The notes under the pieces: generated by a model
What the model saw: only the letters and a program-made list of their open reading frames with translations
What the model was told of the DNA's origin: nothing
The model's database searches: none
Translations under genes and position numbers: made by a program
Part shown: in pieces, positions 26,876 through 35,677 of the stretch
Layout of the letters: every line of letters starts with the position of its first letter
How positions within the stretch are numbered: the stretch's first letter is position 1
Assembly: GCA_016196035.1 (NCBI GenBank)
Contig: JACPYM010000034.1
Span: 62,001 to 126,000, forward strand
Origin: Acidobacteriota bacterium
GTDB taxonomy: Bacteria > Acidobacteriota > Blastocatellia > RBC074
Length of the DNA stretch: 64,000 nt
Direction of reading: 5' to 3'

Positions 26876-27043
26876 ATGAACACGATCAAGAATTTCTGGA
26901 ACGATGAAACCGGTTTGGAATTGTCCGAGTACGCCGTGGGCGCGGGCCTGATTGCTATCGCGGTGGCGACGGCGTTCACGAACCTCGGTTCGCAAATCAC
27001 CTCGGGCATCAACGGCCTGACCGGCAAGATCAAATCCAGCTAA
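26876..27043 (+). CDS. flp: Flp prepilin 5 (near-identical copy)
   Basis: A 55-residue prepilin identical in protein to copy 3; the two coding sequences differ at only about three bases, so this copy is a recent duplication or is kept alike by gene conversion. AGGAGCATTGCACA precedes the ATG, the same context as copy 3. Stop TAA at 27041-27043. Confidence 0.9.
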   Translation: MNTIKNFWNDETGLELSEYAVGAGLIAIAVATAFTNLGSQITSGINGLTGKIKSS

Positions 27044-27136
27044 TCGGAAATGGCGCTTGCGAGTCGCGCGCTGTGCGCATGGCACGGCGCGCGGCTTAAG
27101 CCAAGCTGAGCCCACTCGGCGAGAAGGGAGTCACTT

Positions 27137-27304
27137 ATGAATCGTCTAAAACTTCTCTTGCAGGAAGATGCTGGACTCGAGCTTTCCGAGTACGCGATTG
27201 CCGCGGGTTTGGTGGTGATACCGCTGACTGTTGCGATCACCGATTTGGGCAGCCAGATAGCCGCCGCAGTTGACGGCCTGACTGGCTGGATCCAGTCCAG
27301 TTAG
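27137..27304 (+). CDS. flp: Flp prepilin 6 (divergent)
   Basis: A 55-residue prepilin with leader [13 protein letters not shown] and mature [20 protein letters not shown]. It keeps the Glu+5 and Tyr+6 hallmark but differs through the helix ([13 protein letters not shown]) and has GWIQSS at the end. It may serve as a minor or cap pilin. The stop is within the first copy of a 15-bp tandem repeat. Confidence 0.88.
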   Translation: MNRLKLLLQEDAGLELSEYAIAAGLVVIPLTVAITDLGSQIAAAVDGLTGWIQSS

Positions 27305-27390
27305 CTGCAAGCCAGTTAGCTGCAAGCCAGTTAGCTGCAAGCCAGTTAGCTGCAAGCCAGTTAGCTGCAAGCCAGTTAGCTGCAAGTTGG
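27301..27390 (+). repeat. 15-bp tandem repeat, six units
   Basis: Units of TTAGCTGCAAGCCAG run from 27301 to 27375, and a degenerate last unit (TTAGCTGCAAGTTGG) follows. The first unit supplies the end of the flp6 stop codon. The unit length is a multiple of three and no spacers occur, so it is not CRISPR. It lies between flp6 and the prepilin peptidase gene, and probably arose by slippage. Confidence 0.92.
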
Positions 27391-27583
27391 TTGGCAAAGG
27401 CTGCCACGTCAAAAGATTCCCATCGGTCTTTGAGGTTTGTTGCCACAGGTTTGGCGCGTTTTTGGGGCACAACTTCAAAGACGCGCCAATTCGTTACCGG
27501 TGCCGCACTCTCCCGCCCAGCACTCAGGTAGTCAACGCTTCTGCATCCCACCTAACGTTACGTTCGCTTGCGGAGCCTTCATC

Positions 27584-28120
27584 ATGTCGCTACCGATTCT
27601 TTCCAGCATTGTGCTGATCTTTATCTTGAGCATTTTTATTATGTATTACGACGTGCGCTACCGTCGGATTCCCAATGTGTTTGTGCTGCTGGGATTGGTT
27701 GGCGGCTTGTGTCTGAACATTTGGCAAGCGGGCTGGTTGGGCCTGCGCGAGAGCCTCTTGGGCTGCACCCTGGCATTTTTTCTGATGTTCGTCGTGCGCA
27801 TGTATTCGGGCGCCCTGGGGCCAGGCGACATCAAATGGTTTGCCGCCATTGGGGCCATCATCGGTTGGCAAGTGGTGCTCCCCGCGTTTTTGATCGTGCT
27901 GATGACGGGCATGGTGCTGGCCTTTATCAATGTGATGCGGCTGGGCACGTTCCGCCTCACGATGGAACGCGTGTGGATGATTTTGTACGGCATGCTGCCG
28001 GGCCAACAGATTCCCCGGTTCCCCATTCCGGAGGACCGCCAAAAAGCTTTGCCTTACGGGGTTGCCATATGCATGGGCAGCCTAATTGCTTTGGTACGAC
28101 AGCTTCCCCAATTCAGTTGA
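27584..28120 (+). CDS. tadV: Prepilin peptidase TadV/CpaA (A24 family)
   Basis: A 178-residue polytopic membrane protein. The two aspartates of A24 peptidases are in [11 protein letters not shown] and LGPGDIKW (GxGD). It would cut the Gly-Leu bond of the Flp prepilins after export to the membrane. ATG 27584 ([13 protein letters not shown]) sets the first helix at the right point. It is downstream of flp6, as often in tad loci. The stop is in the first unit of a 14-bp tandem repeat. Confidence 0.9.
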   Translation: MSLPILSSIVLIFILSIFIMYYDVRYRRIPNVFVLLGLVGGLCLNIWQAGWLGLRESLLGCTLAFFLMFVVRMYSGALGPGDIKWFAAIGAIIGWQVVLPAFLIVLMTGMVLAFINVMRLGTFRLTMERVWMILYGMLPGQQIPRFPIPEDRQKALPYGVAICMGSLIALVRQLPQFS

Positions 28121-28190
28121 CCCAATTCAGTTGACCCAATTCAGTTGACCCAATTCAGTTGACCCAATTCGGGTGACCCAATTCAGGTGA
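28107..28190 (+). repeat. 14-bp tandem repeat, six units
   Basis: CCCAATTCAGTTGA is repeated from 28107 to 28162 (four exact units), then CCCAATTCGGGTGA and CCCAATTCAGGTGA. Together they make 84 bases. TadV's stop TGA is the end of unit 1, and every later unit also ends in TGA. The cpaB ATG follows ten bases after the last unit. The unit is not a multiple of three, so it can create stop codons in all frames. Confidence 0.92.
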
Positions 28191-28199
28191 GAGGTATTT

Positions 28200-29138
28200 A
28201 TGAAGAATAAAGCGTTAGTGCTAGTGCTGGCCGGTGCAGTGGTGTTCGGCCTGCTGGCTGCGATGTCCGTCAGCAAATACACCTCCAGCAACGCGCAGGT
28301 AGGTGATATGACCAATATGGTAGTGGCGCGCGTCGAAGTCCCGCTGGGCACGCAACTCAACCAAGATCAACTGACGGTGGTGCAGGTGCCAAAAACGGCG
28401 GCGCCCGAACAGTCTTTTACCAAGACCGAAGACCTGATCGGCCGCGTGGCCATTAACGCCATCGGCCCGAAAGAGCCGCTGACCGAATTTCGCTTGGCGC
28501 CGAAAGGCTCGCTCTCCGGTTTGGCGGCGCTGGTGCCCGAAGGTTACCGCGCCATCACCGTGCGCGTAGACGATGAAGCGGGCGTGGCCGGTCTCTTGGC
28601 GCCGGGCATGTTGGTGGATTTGATTTCGGTGGTGACGCCGCCCGACGGCGCGCAAATGGGGCCGATCTCGAAGATCGTGCTGCAAAACGTCAAGGTCCTG
28701 GCGACGGGACAGAACATGGCCTTGCCCAAAGAGCAGGTCGAAGCCACGCGCGTCAATTCGGTGACGCTGCTCGTCACGCCGCAAGAAGCCGAGAAAGTGA
28801 TGTTGGCTTCGTATGACGCCCGCCTGCGCATGATCGTGCGCAACTACATTGACAATAAGAGCGTTGACACGACCGGCATTACCAAGCGCAGCGTGCTCAG
28901 CGGCGATTTTGTCCAACCGATTCCGAGCGCAGCGGCCGCCGACACGCAAGCCGCGCGTCCGCAGGCTGACTATGCGCCGCGCCGCCCGCGTGCTTATACG
29001 GGTGGGGCGAACTGGTATGAGAGTTTGCCGAAGGAGAAACCGGCGGTTCCGGCCGCGACGCCGAAGCCGGTCAATCAGATCGAGGTGTTTGACGGGAAGA
29101 AAAAGAGCACCGTCGAATTTCCGCAAGATCAGCAATAG
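28200..29138 (+). CDS. cpaB: Flp pilus assembly protein CpaB/RcpC
   Basis: A 312-residue protein with an N-terminal membrane anchor (KNKALVLVLAGAVVFGLLAA) and the CpaB SAF/RcpC pattern: VARVEVPLGTQLNQDQL, APKGSLSGLAALVPEGYRAI (cut), TVRVDDEAGVAGLLAPGM, DLISVV. It links the secretin to the inner-membrane platform and is periplasmic. The C-terminal 60 residues are Pro/Ala-rich. The ATG follows GTGAGAGG. Confidence 0.9.
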   Translation: MKNKALVLVLAGAVVFGLLAAMSVSKYTSSNAQVGDMTNMVVARVEVPLGTQLNQDQLTVVQVPKTAAPEQSFTKTEDLIGRVAINAIGPKEPLTEFRLAPKGSLSGLAALVPEGYRAITVRVDDEAGVAGLLAPGMLVDLISVVTPPDGAQMGPISKIVLQNVKVLATGQNMALPKEQVEATRVNSVTLLVTPQEAEKVMLASYDARLRMIVRNYIDNKSVDTTGITKRSVLSGDFVQPIPSAAAADTQAARPQADYAPRRPRAYTGGANWYESLPKEKPAVPAATPKPVNQIEVFDGKKKSTVEFPQDQQ

Positions 29139-29430
29139 AGCCATCCCCAGTGCGTGATGCAAGCGGGGGTTCGGAGCCGGGGACAACCGGCGCGGCCTAA
29201 CCGGTGCCAGATAGGATGTGCATCCTGGCAACGTGGGTTGAATCCGCTTCCGAACCTCTGCCACGCCTTATGCGCTGGCAGCTCGACAGTCATCAGAGTA
29301 GCCGTCGGTCCGCATCCCGCGGATGGCTGGGGAATGGCTGGAAGATTAACCCACGCTTCCGCTCACCCAATTGACGCATTTTGGTTCACGGGGTTTGTCG
29401 CGCGTCACGAGCGGTTCAGTAGGAGAACAA
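29139..29430. other. 292-bp gap between cpaB and cpaC
   Basis: No gene is supported. A partial palindrome, TGCCAG..AGGATG and CATCCTGGCA at about 29207-29232, and GGTTCGGAG near 29170 with its inexact complement further right, hint at another degenerate palindromic element. A Shine-Dalgarno AGGAG lies just before the cpaC ATG. Confidence 0.5.
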
Positions 29431-31320
29431 ATGATGACTACCTTTCCCTCCAATACGCGAAAATTTTGCCGCAGTGCGCTGTCTGTGTCGCTGCTGTTCT
29501 TGGTGCTGCTGGCGTCAAGTGTGCCCACTCGGGCACAAGCCTTTGCTCAGGAAAACAGCCTGAATGTTTCTTTCAGCGCGCCGCCCAAAGAAGCTGTGCC
29601 GGTCTATGTGCTGGCCGGGCAATCGGTGTTGATCGTGTTCGATCAGTCCATTGGCCGTCTGGCCGTTTCCAACAGCGATGTGGCGGAAGCCGTGCTGGTC
29701 GCGCCGAATCAAATGATGATCAACGGCAAGGTCAGCGGGCGCGCCACCTTTACCGCCTGGTCGAAAGATACTTCGACCTTCGTGTTTTTCAGTGTGGATG
29801 TGCGCGTGAACCTGGCGCAGCTCGATTCGCAGGTGCGGGTGCTCTTTCCGAATATGGACATTCGCCTGAGCCAGGCTAACGGTGCGGTCGTGATTTCCGG
29901 CTCGATTCCGCCGGCGATGATGAAACAGGTCGAGACGGTGGTGAATGCCGCCGGTTACAAGACGGTCAATCTGATCGGCCAGTCGGTCGAACACATTGCG
30001 CAGGTGCAATTGAGCGTTAAAGTCGCCGAGGTCACGCGCAACAAACTCAGCGAGTTTTCTTATGCGCCCGTGTACCAGCCGAACGTGGGCCAAGGTGGTT
30101 ATACGAACACCGGCGCCGCGCCCTGGTCGCTCTCGAATGTGACCAACGGCAATATGTTCGGCACGGTGGCCAGTTCGCTCAATGTCTTTTTCATGAGCAA
30201 CAACGTGTTCAACTTCATCCGCGCGTTGCAAAACAATGGCGCGTTGCGGGCATTGGCCGAGCCGAATCTGGTGGCGATGGACGGGCAGGAAGCGAGCTTC
30301 CTGGCGGGTGGCGAAATTCCGGTACCGGTGGTGCTGGGCACGGGTGGCGCGACGGTGCTGTGGAAAGAGTATGGCATCCGGTTGCGGTTTAAGCCGACGA
30401 TTCTCGATGAGCAGCACATTCGGTTGGACATTGAACCGGAAGTGTCTTCGCTCGACTTTGCCAATGCGGTGCGCTTCGAGGGCTTTTTGATTCCGGCCTT
30501 GCGCACACGCAAAGCCAAGACCGGCATCGAACTGCAAAACGGCCAGACTTTCGGGATCGCCGGTTTGATGGATAACAATGAAACGAAATCGCTGGGCAAA
30601 ATTCCGGTGCTGGCCGATGTGCCCATTCTGGGACAGCTTTTCAAATCGCGCTCTTTCCAGCGCAATGAATCGGAGTTGGTCTTCATCGTGACCACGAAGA
30701 TCGTCAAGCCCTGGAATCCTGATGAAGTCCCGCAATTGAAAGGCGTGGATAATTTGCAGAACGGTTCTCCGCTCGGCATCACGCTGCCCAGCGGCTCCAT
30801 GCCGAAAGACGACAAGACCGGCGCGAATAGCGAAGCCAGCAAAGAAGCTGGAAAAGATTCCCCCGCAGAGCAGCCGAAGGACAAAGAAAAACCTGGTGAG
30901 GTCAAAGAAGAGGGCGCCGCCCCGGCGGCAACGCCAGTGGCGCCGGTGGAAGGCGTGAAACCGACGGTCATTGAAGCCGTGCCCGCGCCTGCCCCGGCAG
31001 CGAATCCGGCTGCCACAACTCCCGAAGGTGAGAAGCCAGGCGAGAAACCCGCGCCGCCGGGAACACCCGCGGCAACGCCCGAAGCGAGCGGTGGCACCAC
31101 GGTGCCAGCCGATTCGAGTGCGCCGAGTAATACTTCGCCCCAAACCCCCACTTCCAAGGAGACTCCCACGAATCCTGACAAAGAGAAACCGCCCGCGCCA
31201 GTTACCAAGCCCGGTGCCGAACGCGTGGCCAAGACTGGACAGGCATTGCAGGCCATGCAGTGGAAATTGATGGTCCCGGCAACGCCTGCGGCAGCCGTGA
31301 CGGCCCAAACCAGGCCGTAA
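29431..31320 (+). CDS. cpaC: Outer-membrane secretin CpaC/RcpA with long Pro/Ala tail
   Basis: A 629-residue protein. A signal peptide (to about residue 36, PTRAQAFAQ) is followed by the pilus-assembly N-terminal domain (GQSVLIVFDQSIGRLAVSNS, with RATFTAWSKD) and the secretin domain (LNVFFMSNNVFNFIRALQ, AEPNLVAMDGQEASFLAGGE, ADVPILGQLFKSRSF, ELVFIVTTKIVKPW). It forms the outer-membrane channel for the Flp pilus. After about residue 445 comes an unusual 170-residue stretch of Pro, Ala, Glu and Lys, and then a hydrophobic end. Start at 29431: AGGAG six bases upstream, ATG-ATG. The tail may be cell-wall or lipoprotein-interacting. Confidence 0.9.
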   Translation: MMTTFPSNTRKFCRSALSVSLLFLVLLASSVPTRAQAFAQENSLNVSFSAPPKEAVPVYVLAGQSVLIVFDQSIGRLAVSNSDVAEAVLVAPNQMMINGKVSGRATFTAWSKDTSTFVFFSVDVRVNLAQLDSQVRVLFPNMDIRLSQANGAVVISGSIPPAMMKQVETVVNAAGYKTVNLIGQSVEHIAQVQLSVKVAEVTRNKLSEFSYAPVYQPNVGQGGYTNTGAAPWSLSNVTNGNMFGTVASSLNVFFMSNNVFNFIRALQNNGALRALAEPNLVAMDGQEASFLAGGEIPVPVVLGTGGATVLWKEYGIRLRFKPTILDEQHIRLDIEPEVSSLDFANAVRFEGFLIPALRTRKAKTGIELQNGQTFGIAGLMDNNETKSLGKIPVLADVPILGQLFKSRSFQRNESELVFIVTTKIVKPWNPDEVPQLKGVDNLQNGSPLGITLPSGSMPKDDKTGANSEASKEAGKDSPAEQPKDKEKPGEVKEEGAAPAATPVAPVEGVKPTVIEAVPAPAPAANPAATTPEGEKPGEKPAPPGTPAATPEASGGTTVPADSSAPSNTSPQTPTSKETPTNPDKEKPPAPVTKPGAERVAKTGQALQAMQWKLMVPATPAAAVTAQTRP

Positions 31321-31495
31321 TTGAAAACCGGACGCTGTTGCATCTGCGCGGTTGCGGTTGCAACAGCGTCCTTAGCCGGACTTGAGAAAATGGTTCTTCA
31401 TCAAGCCGGGCTTGGTGCTCACACTCGAATGTTCAATTCAGGCGAGCTACTGAAATTTACTAAACACACCCTTAGGACCCATTCGGAGGTAGGCA

Positions 31496-32716
31496 ATGAA
31501 TTTGGCACAATGGATTCGACAGAGACGAGAGCAAGGTAAAAAAGAACGTGGCACCGTGGCCGTGACCGCGATCTTAGGTTTCACCTCGTTTATTTTGGCC
31601 GCTGGGTTGGCCATTGATGTAAGCCACATGTATCTGACCGGCAGCGAATTGCAAAACGCAGCGGATGCGTCGGCAGTTGCAGGGGCATCGGTTTTGAACG
31701 GCGACGAATCAGGGGTTACGTTAGCGGTCAACACCGCCCTCGCCACGCAGAACAAATTTGAGTTCGCGAAAGACCTGGCAACATTTACGCGCGCCGACGT
31801 GACGTTTGCGAAAAATGTCGGCGGCACCTATTACAGCGAAGCCTCGGCGCGTTCCATCGCCGACCAGATTCGCTTCGTTAAGGTCTCGATTCCGAATAAG
31901 TCTATCGGCGTGCCCTTTGCGCAGGTCGCGCTGGGAGAAAATACGGTGGCCATCTCGCGCTCTTCGGTCGCTGGGTTTTCGTCGGGCTTACAGGTGTTGT
32001 GTGATTCGATTGTGCCGCTATCGGCAGTGCAGGACGACATCACCAAAGCCCCGCTCGACGTGGACTCGCAATGCCCGAACAAATGGGCCTTTACGCCGGG
32101 TTGCAAATACGTCATTCGGCGCGGTTCCAATGGCAATAATACCGGCTGGGTTTCGCCGGGCAATTATTTGATCCTTGCGCTCGGCGCCAGCCGGGGCGGC
32201 AACGATGCGCGCGCCGGTGTCGCGGGCAGCGCGGCTGGTTGTTTCAAAGCCGGTGATTGTGTCGGCACACAAACCGGTATCGAGACCGGCCCGATCAAAC
32301 AGGGACTGGATACCCGGTTTGGCAATTACGGATCAGGGCTGACTTCTGACATCTTTCCGCCCGATGTCAATATCAAGGAAAGCATCAGTTACCAGGATTA
32401 CCTGGATGAATTGGACAAGGTTCAAACGGGCGGGAATCACACCGGGGCACGCTGGCAAGCGCCCGGCAATGGCCTAACGGGCCGCGTGGGCCGCCGCGTC
32501 ATCGTGATTCCGATCATCAATGTGCGCCAATTCAATAATGGCAACGACACGGTTTGCATTGATCATTTCGCGGCGTTCTTCCTGAACAAGTCCATTCAAG
32601 GCAATGGCGATATTTATGCCGAATACATCACGACCAAGGTGCAGGTCTCGGATGGTTATTTTTCCGGAGGCACCGACCAGAATAATCAGTTTTCGATCCC
32701 CGTGCTTTACAAATAG
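31496..32716 (+). CDS. Tad-domain (TadG-like) pilus protein 1
   Basis: A 406-residue protein with an N-terminal Tad module: VAVTAILGFTSFILAAGLAI (helix), then DVSHMYLTGSELQNAADASA and AGASVLNGD. The rest is a large extracytoplasmic domain with five cysteines in ordered places (LQVLCDS, SQCPN, PGCKYV, AGCFKAGDC). The pattern is that of TadG-like proteins of Tad loci, which are thought to anchor or regulate the pilus. ATG 31496 with GGAGGT upstream. It ends with FSGGTDQNNQFSIPVLYK, a tail shared with protein 2. Confidence 0.85.
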   Translation: MNLAQWIRQRREQGKKERGTVAVTAILGFTSFILAAGLAIDVSHMYLTGSELQNAADASAVAGASVLNGDESGVTLAVNTALATQNKFEFAKDLATFTRADVTFAKNVGGTYYSEASARSIADQIRFVKVSIPNKSIGVPFAQVALGENTVAISRSSVAGFSSGLQVLCDSIVPLSAVQDDITKAPLDVDSQCPNKWAFTPGCKYVIRRGSNGNNTGWVSPGNYLILALGASRGGNDARAGVAGSAAGCFKAGDCVGTQTGIETGPIKQGLDTRFGNYGSGLTSDIFPPDVNIKESISYQDYLDELDKVQTGGNHTGARWQAPGNGLTGRVGRRVIVIPIINVRQFNNGNDTVCIDHFAAFFLNKSIQGNGDIYAEYITTKVQVSDGYFSGGTDQNNQFSIPVLYK

Positions 32717-32832
32717 CTTTGTGAGGCTCGAGGCGATTGGCTTCTTTAGGGATAAAGGTAGGCAATTGGCTTATAACCTTGAGGTCGGTCCAAGCGAGTC
32801 TTGAGCGACCATGCAAAGACCTATAAAACGCC

Positions 32833-34068
32833 ATGAAAATAGGACTATCAAAACGATTGGTTTGGCAGCGAAACTGCAGAGAACGTGGGATGGCGGCGGT
32901 GTCGGGTGCGCTGGGCATGGTTTCGTTTGTCCTGGCTGCGGGCTTGGCCATTGATATTAGCCATCTGTATCTGGCCGGCAGCGAATTGCAAAACGCCGCC
33001 GATGCTTCGGCTATCGCGGGTGCCTCGGTAATTAACGGCGCGGCATCCGGGATCACTTCGGCTGTCAATGTTGCCTTGGCCACGCAAAATAAGTTTGAGT
33101 TTGCCAAGGACACGGCGACGTTTAGCCGGGCCGATGTGCAGTTCTCCAAAAATGTGGGCGGCCCTTTTTATAGTGAGGAAACGGCGCGGGGCATGGCCGA
33201 CCAGATTCGCTTTATCAAGGTGACGATTCCCAACAAAGCGATCCCGGTGTCCTTTGCGCAAGTCGCCCTAGGGGCCAATTCGGTCAACGTATCGCGCTCT
33301 TCGGTAGCCGGTTTTTCCAAAGGCTTGCAGGTGCTCTGTGACTCCATCGTACCGCTCTCGGTGGTGCAAGACCCCGTTACCCAAGCGCCGTTGGATATTG
33401 TCGGCAGTTGTCCGAACACTTATGAATTTACGCCTGGTTGCCGTTATGTCGTGCGACGCGGTGCGGGCGGCAATGGGAACGGGAATAATGGATCGGGTTT
33501 TATTTCGCCGGGTAACTACCTGATTCTCGCCTTGGGTGCGAGCCGCGGCGGCGCTGATGCCCGCGCGGGTGTCGCGGGGAGCGCCGCCGGTTGCTTCAAG
33601 GTCGGCGATGAGGTCGGCACCGAACCCGGCGTCACGGCCGGGCCGATCAAACAGGGGTTGGGCACGCGCTTTGGCGATTACCAGGCCGGGTTGAGTTCAA
33701 CCACTTTTCCGCCTGACCTCAACGTGAAAGAAGGGATCACCTATGCGCAGTACCTGTCGGCGCTGGACGATTACTATCGCGGCCTGACACCGAGCGCGAG
33801 CATTTGGACTGCGCCGGACGATCCCGGCCGTGTCGGGCGGCGTATCATCGTCATTCCGGTGATCAACAAGAACGAGTACGACAACGGGCGCGGAACTGTC
33901 AGGATCGCCAAATTCGCGGCGATGTTCCTGCAAACGCGCGTCGCCAACGGCAACGGCGGTGATATTTCCGCCGAATTCATCACGCATAAAGTGCAAATCA
34001 CGGATGGTTATTTTTCGGGCGGTACCGATGCGGATAACCAGTTTTCGATTCCGGTTCTGTATAAATAA
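32833..34068 (+). CDS. Tad-domain (TadG-like) pilus protein 2
   Basis: A 411-residue paralogue of the previous protein, with the same helix (ALGMVSFVLAAGLAIDISHL), ELQNAADASAIAGAS and the same C-terminal YFSGGTDADNQFSIPVLYK. Identity to protein 1 is high across the whole length by eye. Two regions differ: a glycine-rich loop (RGAGGNGNGNNGSGFISPGN) and the YRGLTPSASIW region. It probably arose by tandem duplication. It is coded 116 bases after protein 1. Confidence 0.85.
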   Translation: MKIGLSKRLVWQRNCRERGMAAVSGALGMVSFVLAAGLAIDISHLYLAGSELQNAADASAIAGASVINGAASGITSAVNVALATQNKFEFAKDTATFSRADVQFSKNVGGPFYSEETARGMADQIRFIKVTIPNKAIPVSFAQVALGANSVNVSRSSVAGFSKGLQVLCDSIVPLSVVQDPVTQAPLDIVGSCPNTYEFTPGCRYVVRRGAGGNGNGNNGSGFISPGNYLILALGASRGGADARAGVAGSAAGCFKVGDEVGTEPGVTAGPIKQGLGTRFGDYQAGLSSTTFPPDLNVKEGITYAQYLSALDDYYRGLTPSASIWTAPDDPGRVGRRIIVIPVINKNEYDNGRGTVRIAKFAAMFLQTRVANGNGGDISAEFITHKVQITDGYFSGGTDADNQFSIPVLYK

Positions 34069-34373
34069 AAAACCGGAGACCAACCAGCGCTTCAATTGCG
34101 CAGCTTGGTCTTCAACAAATGAGCGGCCACACGAGCCGCACGATGAAGGCGCCGGGACAGGCGCCAAAGTTCACCCTAATGAGCGGCAAACGCTTCAACG
34201 TTTGACCGCCGAATGGCCGACCGTGCAACAGACGAGCGACTCACAAAGGCACGGACTGCCGGAGCGGAGAAAACCCGACCAAGTATGCTTGGGCAGGGGG
34301 TAAGGAAGACGCAGGCGGGAATTCCCGTTTGCAGGTGAGGGTGCTAATCGGGCAAGTATTAGGAGTAGGTTTT
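34069..34373. other. 305-bp gap between Tad-domain genes 2 and 3
   Basis: No gene is supported. Short hairpins occur (GACCAA..TTGGTC at 34077-34109; GGCGCC repeated at about 34147-34164; CGGGAATTCCCG palindrome at about 34317-34328). GGAGTAGG lies at the right Shine-Dalgarno distance for the next ATG. Possible promoter for the downstream part of the locus. Confidence 0.4.
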
Positions 34374-35669
34374 ATGAGGAAGCAAAGTTTCAAAATCTTC
34401 GGAGCGCGAGTTTTAGAAAAACAAACTGGGGCACCCGGCACACGCCAGCAACGCGAGCGCGGGATCACGGTCGCCATTGCGGCCTTCAGTTTTGTGACGT
34501 TTTTGCTGGCGGCGGGCCTGGCGATGGACGTCAGTCATTTCTATCTGGCAGGCTCAGAGTTGCAGAACGCGGCGGACGCCGCCGCTCTGGCAGCCGCCCA
34601 GTCGCTGGATAGCACGACGCCAGGCATCACCAAGGCGACCGACAATGCCGTCGCCGCGATGAACAAATACGACTTCAACAACGTGTCGGTGTCTATCGCG
34701 CGCAGCAACGTGCTCTTCGCCACGAACATCGGTCAATTCGACAATAACACCGCCGAAGACGAGGCGACGGCGAAAGCCAGTCCGGGCAATATCCGCTTCG
34801 TCAAGGTGACGGTGCCGCCCAAAGATGTGGGCGTTTACCTGGCTAAAATCGCCCTCAACGTGGACACGGTGGCGCTGACGCGGACGGCCGTGGCGGGCCA
34901 ATCGGAAAGCGGCGCGACCGGCGATATTACGCCGAACGAGTTGTGCAACGTCTATCGCGTGACGCTGGTCGAAGGCGATTCCGCCGGCGATGGCAGCCTG
35001 GATCGCACTGATCCGAATTGCGGCAGCAGTTTTCAATACACCCAGGGCTGTACTTACAACGTGCATTTGACGCCGCCTTGCGATGCGCAGTTGAGCTATT
35101 ACGAGATTCTGCAGGATGACGGCGGTGTAACTTACACCGACTGGGACGACCGCCTTGCTTCGCGCACGCTGCAACAATGTTTTTGGAACGGCAAAGTCGT
35201 TTCGGCTTACACCCACCCGGTGGCGGCGAACATCAAGAATGGTCTGAACACGGCGTTTAATGCCTACGGCGGCGGCCTGACCAATGCCCAGTTCCCCTCC
35301 GACTCAAATATCAAGACGGGGATCACGTTTGCCCAATACAAGACCGCCATTCCTGGCAGCACCTATCATTCAGCGCCGGGCAATGCGCTCAATAACACCG
35401 GTGAGCGGATTCTGGTGCTGCCGATCATCAAGAAGAGTTCTTTTGTGGTGCTGGATGCGGCGGGCGAGCAGGCCAATATGACGATTGATCGCTTCGGCGC
35501 GTTTTTCATGGTGAACAAAGTTTCGGTCAATACCAAGAACAACACTGCCGATTTCAAACTGGAATACATTGGCGACCGCGTCGTGCTGGGCGATGCCAGA
35601 GTCAATCCGACGCGTACAACGAACAGTACAGTTGCGAAAGGCGTGGCCGTGCCCGTCCTTTATCGCTGA
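34374..35669 (+). CDS. Tad-domain (TadG-like) pilus protein 3 (divergent)
   Basis: A 431-residue protein with the Tad module (VAIAAFSFVTFLLAAGLAMD, VSHFYLAGSELQNAADAAAL, AAAQSLDSTTPG). Beyond the first 100 residues it is much less like proteins 1 and 2, but keeps a similar plan and cysteines (LCNVYR, NCGSS, GCTYN, PPCDAQ, QQCFWN). Start at 34374 (MRKQSFKIFG) has AGGAG 8 bases upstream. It ends eight bases before the first TadE-like gene. Confidence 0.82.
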   Translation: MRKQSFKIFGARVLEKQTGAPGTRQQRERGITVAIAAFSFVTFLLAAGLAMDVSHFYLAGSELQNAADAAALAAAQSLDSTTPGITKATDNAVAAMNKYDFNNVSVSIARSNVLFATNIGQFDNNTAEDEATAKASPGNIRFVKVTVPPKDVGVYLAKIALNVDTVALTRTAVAGQSESGATGDITPNELCNVYRVTLVEGDSAGDGSLDRTDPNCGSSFQYTQGCTYNVHLTPPCDAQLSYYEILQDDGGVTYTDWDDRLASRTLQQCFWNGKVVSAYTHPVAANIKNGLNTAFNAYGGGLTNAQFPSDSNIKTGITFAQYKTAIPGSTYHSAPGNALNNTGERILVLPIIKKSSFVVLDAAGEQANMTIDRFGAFFMVNKVSVNTKNNTADFKLEYIGDRVVLGDARVNPTRTTNSTVAKGVAVPVLYR

Positions 35670-35677
35670 GGTGCAAG

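Noticed and set aside
27301-27390. Possible CRISPR array
   Set aside because: Units are directly adjacent with no spacers, only 15 bp long, and no cas genes are in the window.
27146-27551. Antisense frames with repeated LQLTG or LAANW units
   Set aside because: These arise from the 15-bp tandem repeat read on the minus strand and have no gene-like flanks.
29515-31343. Two overlapping long antisense frames across the secretin gene
   Set aside because: They overlap each other and the well-supported secretin gene and show only low-complexity sequence.
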